Assembly: GCF_041146395.1 (NCBI RefSeq)
Contig: NC_091000.1
Coordinates: 17,185,501-17,249,500 of the forward strand
Reading direction: 5' to 3'
DNA: 64,000 bases
Origin: Eulemur rufifrons
Lineage: Eukaryota > Chordata > Mammalia > Primates > Lemuridae
Position numbers and translations under genes: made by a program. The notes beneath the pieces are model-generated. The model had not been told where the DNA came from, did not search any database, and saw only the letters and a list, made by a program, of their open reading frames with translations. Below are positions 55,986 to 64,000 of the stretch, piece by piece (within the stretch, counting starts at the first letter, position 1; every line of letters begins with the position of its first letter).

Positions 55986-57226
55986 TACAAATAAATGGTG
56001 TGCAGTTTCCTTTGTATAGAAAAATTTCTGGTCACAGTTTATGAATTTAGTTTACATTTCAGAAAACTAAGATGAAGCACTAATGAACACATACAATGCT
56101 CGTGGGTCCAAAGTAGGGAGTTTGGGTTGTACTTTATTTGTGCCAAATCTTATATAGTTTATTTTTAATAACTGTAAGAATCTCATAGAGTGACATTCTC
56201 GTTTCAGTTCCTGTTTTTTTCTTTTTCCTAATTGTATGATGGGCCAGTATTGCCTAGAAGTGATTGTTTTATCTAATTAGATTGCTATTACTTGAAAACT
56301 AAAACAAATAAAAGCTCCATATGTATTTTTGTTCTTTGGCAATTTGAATTGAATACAATTATTAGAAATTGAAAAACTAACCGCTAATAGATATACCAGA
56401 AATATAAAACTCCCAAATATTAAACCAATTTCGTGCATTGTTAAAGCATTCATGGAATAGGAAGACTGAAAAATTCCGTAAACTAGGAGGAATTTCTACA
56501 TAAAATTAGGCCATAGAATATTCACTGATTTTATTTTTCAAAGCTATTATCTGTTTTCTATGATAATATTCAGATCAAATCCATATGACTTGTCCCAAAA
56601 TGACGGTGCATAAAGATGTATATTTCTTATCAAGATTTTCATTTCCATATTCAAAATGTTTAATAAATTGAGCAAAGAATTATGATATATTCTAGTCTTG
56701 ACTATCTTGTGCATATTAAGTCAAACTATTTTGACTATTTGAAGTTACTTAAAACAGAAGACATGGTAATTAGTTATGAAACTGAGGATTGCAGCTAGCA
56801 CATTGTAAACAGAGCATAGATACACTATTTGCTTAGCCTTAGAAATCTTTATGCTTTGAAAAGGAGGCATATTTCATGCTTATAAATATGTCTTATTATA
56901 ACCAGTATTTTCTCCTCTTTCCTGCCTCATTTAATAGTATCTTTGGGACTTGAAAAATATCTAAGCCTGATATTTACTTCTCTTCTTTTGTACGTCCATT
57001 TAAATTATGGGTCCTTTGACTAAGCTTCTTTTGTCTTATTTTATAATGTGAGTTAGAGGAAATGTGTGATTCTCTTTGCAAAGTGTTTTACTACATTTGG
57101 GAAAATTGAAAATACTGTTAAGGGTAGCGTATCTCTTTGAAAAATAAGGTAACATGAAAGGGAGTGAGGCATTGAGGTAGGGAGGTGAATTGAATTATAC
57201 TGGGCTAATAATAATATTAGGTAACA

Positions 57227-57290
57227 TTCTTTTAGTGCTTATTATGTACTAGAAACTGTTCTTTTAGTGTTTATTATGTACTAGAAACTG
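57227..57290 (+). repeat. Near-perfect 32-bp tandem duplication
   Basis: Units 57227-57258 and 57259-57290, starting 'ttcttttagtg', differ at one base (c/t). They contain 'ttattatgtactagaaactg', MIR/L2-like wording duplicated in place. Confidence 0.92.
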
Positions 57291-57819
57291 TTTTAAGTGT
57301 TTCACAGGTAAAGAAAAAAGTCACAAAAAGGTCCCTGTATTAATGCAAAGTAGGGTATTATACAGCTGGCAATTGGCTCCAGTACTCCAGTCTTACCTCC
57401 TGGCTAGCTTAAATTTTTACCGTTTTCATGGTTGTGGTGGGGATGGGAAAGCAAACTAGACAGTAAATCATTATTCAACCTTGTCTCAGGCAGCAGTCCT
57501 GTCACCAAAAGTGCAGAGGTGTAGGGTCAGCCCAGTCTCCTCTGAGGAAATGAGTATTAACTAACCTGGAAATTCCTAGAACAACTTTCTCTGTGTGGGA
57601 CATTCCAGCCAGTCACGGGATCCTGAATCAGCTGACAGTGATTGCCCGGTAATACCAAACTTCAGTCAGGTCTAGAACAGATTTAAAACTAGGAACATAG
57701 GGTCGCTAGGCTAAGAGAGGCCCATCTTATTTATTTAATTAACTTCCAAATAATGTCACTCCCTTTATTTGGACTCCACTCACCATATTATGACCTTTTG
57801 CTGTATTAACTCCTAATCT

Positions 57820-57990
57820 TCACAACACCAGAAGGTGTAGATCTTGTTCTCATCTCCATTTTACAGGTGAGAAACCTTGAGCATATAGATGCATAAATAC
57901 CTTCCTTAAGCTCATGCATCACTAAAAGCAGAGCTGGGATTTGAATGTAGGTATATTGATTCCATAGTGGATACTCTTAGCCACTTTTGG
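57820..57990 (-). mobile_element. MIR SINE relic
   Basis: 'tcatctccattttacaggtg' followed by 'agcagagctgggatttgaat' and 'actcttagccactt' is clear reverse-complement MIR. Confidence 0.85.
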
Positions 57991-58138
57991 ACTCAACTAC
58001 TATACCACAGAGTCCAGCATTCCAGGTCTAAGCAGTTAACTAACCTTTTAAGCCTGTGTTTATTGTACATTTTCTCTGTGACTTACATTAGTAATGATTT
58101 TGTCTAACTGGGCTGTTTTAAGACTCCTTTGAAAGTGT

Positions 58139-58365
58139 TCATTCATTCACTTAGTAATATTTATTGAATGCTCATTCTGAGCAGGCTTTGTGTTAGGGAT
58201 AAAAGAGTGAGCAGGACCTAGGGCAAGTTCCTTAACCTTACTAAGCCTTAATTTCTTCATCTGTAAAATGGAAGTAATAGTAGTAACAAATTTTAAGTTG
58301 TTGAAATTAAATACATGTAAAGTGCTTCACATAATACCTGGCATTTAATAACTGCTTAGGAAGCA
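58139..58365 (+). mobile_element. L2-type end followed by sense MIR relic
   Basis: 'cattcattcacttagtaata' to 'gtgagcaggacctagg' is an L2/MIR-type end. From about 58218, 'ggcaagttccttaaccttac', 'atttcttcatctgtaaaatg' and 'aaagtgcttcacataatacc' is a well-preserved sense MIR. Confidence 0.82.
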
Positions 58366-59261
58366 TCAGTATTTATTCTTCTAGTAATTTTGTAAGATAT
58401 TCCTATAATTTCCATACAGATTGAAATTTAGTAATTGAGGTTGAATTCTACCCCAACAGAACTTACATACTAATAGAGGAAACTGATTAAATAAAAATCT
58501 TGGAATTAGAAAAAGTATTTTACAGCTGACAGATACTGTGGCATTTTGTCTGTCTAAGATGCCTTTGGTTGTAAGACACATCATTATTTTGTGTACCCAC
58601 ACTGAAGAACAATGCTGAGAAAATGGTGGTGAGAAATCACTAACTCCAGAGACATCTTGACTTCACAAACTTAAAATATGAAAAAAAAATTTTAATCTTA
58701 GACGTAGAAGATAGTTTTGTTATTTGGGAGAAAGGGAAGATCATGTATTCTGTTTTGTAACTCTAATGCTTTATATAAAAAATACCCGAGAATATTATTT
58801 TATGACTAGAATATAAAAATGATTAAATGTATGAAAAAAATGAAAAAAGTTAAGTGCTCAGTTAAAAGTTGACTGATTGGCATCTTCTGTGAAGTCCTAG
58901 AGAATCTATGGTATTAATAACTGCTTTCTCGTAAAGCCGTTTCTGCACTTAATAGTCCAGAATTGGTTTCCACTTAGAGTGGTTAGGGAAAAAAGCAAGA
59001 AATTCTAAGCCAGCTTTCATTGAAAATGAAGATTCCAGGCTTAGCAGCTTTCTGAAAAGAGGTCTGAGTTTTAAAATAACAGTCAGGAAATGGGGTAGCC
59101 TCCATTGTAGCATATCCAGGTTTCAGATAAGTTCAATGGATTCATGACACTAAGCACCTCGGAGGAAATTTTTGTAGGTATCATTTCTCTAAATGACACT
59201 TTTCAAGAAAGGTTGTAAATTTTTTTAATGTGATTTTTATGGTGGTTTTAAAAATTTCATA

Positions 59262-59580
59262 AAATCATAAAATTTTATAGATGGAATAGTTCTTAGAAGT
59301 CATCTAGTATAACCTTTTATTTTTCAGATGGAACAAAAACCCCTAGAATATCAGAGGCACATAACTCTTTTGTGGCCTACACAAGCCTAGAACCCTATAA
59401 CTTTGACTCAAATGGTACAAAGGCAATTTTGGTAACCAAAACGTTTGTATCCCCATAATATCTTGAAATTTAAAAAAATAAATAAAAATACTTTTTAAAA
59501 AAGAATTTTTAAAGGAAAAAAAAAAGACTAGAACCTATGTCTTCTAATTTAATGCTCTTTGAATTGCACTACTGCTGCCT
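59262..59580 (+). mobile_element. CORE-SINE/MIR-like relic interrupted by an L1 3' end
   Basis: 'aaatcataaaattttataga' and 'gaagtcatctagtataacct' on the left, then 'gactagaacctatgtcttct' and 'atgctctttgaattgcacta' on the right, read as one ancient SINE. Between about 59395 and 59522 lies a foreign piece ending in an A-rich tail ('tgtatccccataatatcttg', then 'aaaaaaataaataaaaat'), which looks like a 5'-truncated L1 3' end. A near-match flank (agcctagaacc / agactagaacc) fits a target duplication. Confidence 0.62.
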
Positions 59581-60558
59581 TGTATACTATCAGGGATTTA
59601 GGATAGAAAAAGTGTGTTTATTTCAGGGTAAAAATTCTTACGTATCTAAAAATATTTAAAGAATGTTTTTTATGTTTTAAGAAACTGTAGTAGTAACCAC
59701 TTAATAGACACTTTTAACCACTATGTTTATATCTATGTTTGAAGTTGCTAAATTCATTGCCTATTTTCTGGTAAATAGTTTTTCTTGAATTATACTTAAT
59801 TGACTCCTGTATAACATCATTTTCACATTGGTACACTTTAAATAATAGTAAACAGAAATACTAAGGAAAACAGAGCAAAAGCAAAAGGAGTAATGGAAAA
59901 TGTATAACAGAGTTTTTTTCTTTTTTGACCAATTTGCCACTTCGGTAGTAACAGATTTTTTTCTTATAATAGTTTTACAGTATAGCAGAAATCTATTTTT
60001 TGATTTGTGTTTTGTCTAATGTGTGACTAAGTACTATAGCATATAAAACTACGAATTTCATTAGAAGATGGCCTGTTGCAACATTTTACTAGAAATTGGG
60101 AATTTTTGTTGTTGTTGTTGTTTTAGGACACATAGATCTCTTACTATAGCTATCTTGCCTTTATAATGAAAATTTGCTTATATTTTACGTGCACCATGAA
60201 AATTATCATGGGTAATGTTTTTCTCAGAGTGGTGTTTGTTTGGCTACTCTTCTTTAGGTCTTTTTTTGGGTTTCTTCCAAGTCATTATTTACTATGAGAA
60301 TGTGAGGGGGTAGATTTTAAGAAAACAAATTTAGATGCCTACAATTTGGAACTCTTCATGACTTTTAAAATGTATACTAGAAAAAATGAAAAAAATTACA
60401 TAAGATGCTGGTCTGTAATTTAGAAATCATAAAAAGAGGTGGTAGGGCATTTTATTGGAGGAGTTATAAAGGAAATAAATGTAAACTGTGAAATTTTTAG
60501 TATTGAAAAACCAAATCAGTGTAATAATTACCATGATGGTAATGAGGCTTCTTTAAGA

Positions 60559-60756
60559 TAGGGGTCAGCACATCTTTTCTGTAATAGGCCAGTTAGTAAG
60601 TATTTTTATCTTTTTGGACCATACAGTCCAAATTAATACAATTATTCATTTCTGTTGCTGTAGCATGAAAGCAGTTATAGGAAATATGTAATCAAATGAA
60701 GAAACAGTTGGCTGGCCAGATTTGGTCTGTGGCTACAGTTCATTGACCGTTGTTTT
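60559..60756. mobile_element. hAT-type MITE fossil (MER1/MER20-like), second copy
   Basis: It starts 'aggggtcagcacatcttttc', passes 'gtaataggccagttagtaag' and ends 'ggccagatttggtctgtggc' then 'cattgaccg'. This is the same family as 49365-49540 with both ends present. Confidence 0.75.
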
Positions 60757-61379
60757 AAGCATAACCCCCCTTTGGGCCCTATATGTCTTTTGAATAGGAG
60801 TAATTTGGAAAAGGGGCTTGACTTCTGAAAGGAAAAGAGAATTAATGTTTTAGGAAAGTCTGGCTTTGATATTTTCTGTAGCTAAACATTTTTCCCCATT
60901 GTTGTGTTGCATATCTCTAGCAGATAATAAAGTTTTATGAAATCATTTCATTATGTTAATGATTAAACATTTGTATTTAAACTTTTTCTTTGAGTTGGTT
61001 TTGATTTCCTAGGATGTCAGTTTTATGGTTTTTGTTTCCTACTGAAGCTTTGAAAGGTAGCCAAGAATATTTCTCAGCTCATAAAACATTTTCACTATGC
61101 TGTTCTCCAGCTAGCTCTCAATGATCTGTGGAAATAAAGAGCAAAAGCAGTATGTTTAAGAAGAATCCAAAGAATTCCCTTCACCTGATCTTCAATATTA
61201 ATTACAGCTGCCATTTCCTCCTATAACAAATAGCAAACTGGACAAGTTTGAATTTCACCTCTTTCTATTTAGAAGTGCTAAATTGGAGGTGTCAATAATA
61301 AGTTTCTAAACATGAATATTTTTATTAAAAATAATGAATTAAGTAGCTTCATTTAGGTGCTACACAATAACAACATAGA

Positions 61380-61600
61380 ATCATAGAATTTTAAAACTAT
61401 GAGGACCTATGTATATATTATCTAATTCAGCTCCCTCATTCATAGGTGCCAACAAGAATAGCATCTTCATGGGAGCGATAATGTTTTGATCCTTTTATCT
61501 CAGATGTCCAGCTTAGTGCCTAGCTAAGAAGCACCCAGATATTTTTTGAGTAAGGGAATGGAGACTCAGAGAAACTATTAATAGAGATTATGTTCTCTTA
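61380..61600 (+). mobile_element. MIR/CORE-SINE-like relic
   Basis: 'aatcatagaattttaaaact' followed by 'gaggacctatg' and 'tattatctaattcagctccc' has the wording of an ancient mammalian SINE also seen at 59262. It is diverged. Confidence 0.55.
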
Positions 61601-62879
61601 GCTGGTTATGAATAGAGTTCATTATGTTTCAGTGTCACTTGTAAATAAATTTTCTTTTAAAATTTGAGATTTTTAAAATTTTACTCTGAGACCGTCTTTA
61701 CACAATTTTATAACCTGCATTCGTGTTCATAGAAGCATCATTATCTTCATGGTAAAGAATCATTTGTAAGCTTGAATTAATTCACCTCTCAAAGAGCTCA
61801 AAAAAAATTAATGAAGTGGTGAGCGATGCTAAAAATTTAATAGTTTTTGAACACCCTACATTTAAAAGTGGGTCTGCCTCAGAAAACGTTGTCAGTTGTG
61901 CTGAGCATACAGAAATGATACTCTTTTTAATGTAACTGTTAGCAAAAATAATTAAAAGATGACAAAAGATAGCAACAATAATGAAGATCATACTTTTTAG
62001 GCCAGTGAGAAAACAGTTTGAAAAAGACTGCTGCCATCCATGATATACTAATTTGTAGAAAGATCATCATGTTACTGTCTGCCCAGAAGGCCATTCAGTC
62101 ATACGTATTTAATTGTAGGAAGATTTAATAGTCCTTTTTTGAATAAGCAAGCGCCCAAGTCATTGAGTTCCAAATTCTGTGTGCCTGTAACCATACTTAG
62201 AGCATATAAATGATGATCCTGAATCATCAGGGACAAATGCTGTGTAGAATTCCACTCACCCCTTCCCAAAAGCTGAGTTCATTTTGAAAACACAAAAGAA
62301 GAGGGTAGAAAAAACAGGTGAAGAGGACTTTTGGTATAGATCCAAGAAACCAAAGAAATAGGGATTTTCTTCTTATTGCTCTGTTTCCTGAGCCAAGCTT
62401 TTCTGCATCTGAGCACCCAATCTTATAGTATGTAATTGAAAATATTTTGTCTGTTTTAGAGGGACTTATTTTAAAAAAATACTTAAATTATAAAAGTACC
62501 CAAAAAGTATAAAAATAGCCATATCTGGAAATTTTATTCAAAATAAATCATTTCTTGTTGACTGTGAGGAGCCAGTTATTACATTTGAACAGCTAATGAA
62601 CAGTTAACACTAAAATGTTAAGTACTCTACTTATCAATGTGTAACAATCCCCTACTAATATATCTTGTAGAAATAAAATGTCTTTTAGGAGTATATTTAT
62701 TAAAGGCTGATTGTTATGGGCATGTCTAATAGTTATGAAGGACTTCATAGGAGCAGTTCTTATCTTAGTACTAGATTGGTGGTTTTCATGGCAAAATTTA
62801 AGAAAGTTTGATGCTTTCTACCATGTTATTAGGTCATTAAATATGAAATGTCTGATTTCAAATCAAAAATGTAGTTTAT

Positions 62880-63180
62880 GATACCTCAAACAGGATGCAG
62901 CACAATTAATCAAAGTATGTGTCTAAACTGTCGACACACTTTTGCCATCTTAACAGTAGCTTGTTTATGCTAGCAATGAAGAAGCCTGGAGAGGGAGTGG
63001 TGATGAAATCACAAAAGGCATTTTCCACAGCTTGTTGCAAATTGAATATTTTCCCTTGCAAGATGTGGTCCAAAGCCTGGAAGAAGTGGTAGTTAGTTGG
63101 TACAAGGTCCAGTGAATATGGTGAATGACAGAGTTTCCAAGTCCAGCCTCTGTAAGAGCAGCGTTGTTTGTATGGCATAT
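62880..63180 (-). pseudogene. Mariner transposase C-terminal fragment, antisense
   Basis: The minus-strand frame 63178-62906 encodes HSPYSLDLVPTNYHFFQALD, then LQQAVENAFCDFI and LLRWQKCVDSLDTYFD before a stop. This is the C-terminal end of a mariner-family transposase of the human Hsmar type: the block carrying the last Asp of the DD34D triad (here in SLDLVPTNYHFF, where SPDLAP is usual), then the conserved RWQKCVDS ending. The N-terminal DNA-binding region and the first two catalytic Asp are absent, because L1 sequence replaces them beyond about 63230. It is a dead DNA-transposon fossil, not a host gene. Confidence 0.85.
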
Positions 63181-63229
63181 GGTCAAGTGTTGTCTTGCAA
63201 GAGGATTGGCCTGTCTCTGTTGATCAATC

Positions 63230-64000
63230 TCAGCTGCTTAATCACAAGCATCTTCATCATTTTATCCAATTGGTTGGATATGTGTCTTTTGCAAATATTT
63301 TCTTCTAGTCTGTGGCTTGTCTTCTCATTCTCTCTTGACATCGTCTTTCACAGAGCAGGTTTTAATTTTAATAATGTCCAGCTTATCAATTGTTTATTTT
63401 GTGGTGTCATTATCTAAAAAGTACTCTCCATACCCAAGGTCATCTAGGTTTTTTCTAGTTATCTTCTAGATACTATATAGCTTTGTGTCTTACATTTAGG
63501 TCTGTGATCTGTTCTGAGTCAATTTTTGCAAAACCTGTAAAGGCTGTGTTTAGATTCATTTTTTTGCATGTGGATGTCCAGTTGTTCCAGCACCATTCGT
63601 TAAAAGGACCGTCTTTGCTCCTATGTCAAAGATCAATTAACTATATTTATGTGGGTATATTTCTGGGCTCTCTGTTCTGTTCTGTTGATCACTTTGTCTA
63701 TTTTTTCACCAATACTTTACTGCCTAAATTTTATAGTAAGTCTCAAAGTTGGGTAGTATCAGTCTGCTGACTGTGTTCTTCTTCAATATTGACTTTGCTA
63801 TTTTGAATCTTTTGACTCTTCATAGGAAAGTTAAGACTCATTTTGTGAATATCTACAAAATAACTTGCCGGGGTTTTGATTGGGATTGCATTGAATCCAT
63901 AGATCAAATTGAGAAGAATTGACATCTGGACATGAACATGGAATATCTCTCCCATTTATTTAGTTCTCCTTCAATTTTTTTTTATCAGAGTTTTTTTTTA
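63230..64000 (-). mobile_element. L1 LINE fragment (ORF2 3' part), antisense, continues past window
   Basis: 'cagcttatcaattgtttatt', 'tccagttgttccagcaccat' and 'gggattgcattgaatccata' are reverse-complement L1 text. The minus-strand frame at 63955-63743 gives VQMSILLNLIYGFNAIPIKT, the decayed form of a well-known ORF2 segment downstream of the polymerase. Frames are broken. Confidence 0.85.

Overview
The window is primate nuclear DNA, most likely from a strepsirrhine (lemur-type) genome. It holds one gene on the + strand: AFG2A (also called SPATA5), a tandem AAA+ ATPase of the CDC48/AFG2 family. Two lines of evidence give the lineage. The AFG2A exons read cleanly as a mammalian orthologue. Two Alu copies (12011-12365 and 47139-47487) carry the extra right-arm segment and 'cagagtgctaggattacagg' wording that I associate with lemur Alus. 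Species cannot be fixed from this window.

Ten coding exons (1,770 nt, 590 codons, no stop or frameshift) are present with canonical AG/GT borders: 966-1024, 1634-2278, 3213-3342, 3615-3671, 4850-4973, 7478-7733, 21765-21919, 37627-37836, 51980-52033 and 54141-54220. They encode roughly residues 150-740 of a protein of about 890 residues: part of the N-terminal substrate/cofactor region, the whole first ATPase core (D1: Walker A GPPGTGKT, pore loop FYG, Walker B IIFIDELD, sensor-1 GATNRP, arginine fingers RRPGRF), the inter-domain linker, and the first half of D2 (Walker A GPPGCSKT, pore loop KYVG, Walker B IIFFDELD). The start codon and first exons lie upstream of the window; the rest of D2 and the stop codon lie downstream.

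Layout: 1-7733 is exon-dense with short introns. 7734-21764, 21920-37626 and 37837-51979 are three introns of 14-16 kb built largely from old mobile DNA. 52034-54140 is a short intron, and 54221-64000 is the start of another large intron. Recognisable repeats are seven Alus (all antisense to the gene), several antisense L1 pieces including one of about 5 kb (22500-27535), three MLT1-type and one MLT2-type solo LTRs, Tigger/mariner and hAT DNA-transposon fossils, and MIR/L2 relics. Smaller structures include a short interstitial telomeric array (TTAGGG, 36421-36447) and six local direct duplications with periods of 23-81 bp.

I found no second protein-coding gene, no functional RNA gene and no CRISPR-like or prokaryotic system. 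The most useful observations are the exon/motif architecture of AFG2A, the telomeric array, the dated nested insertions and the tandem duplications. I see no candidate for a new biological system in this window.
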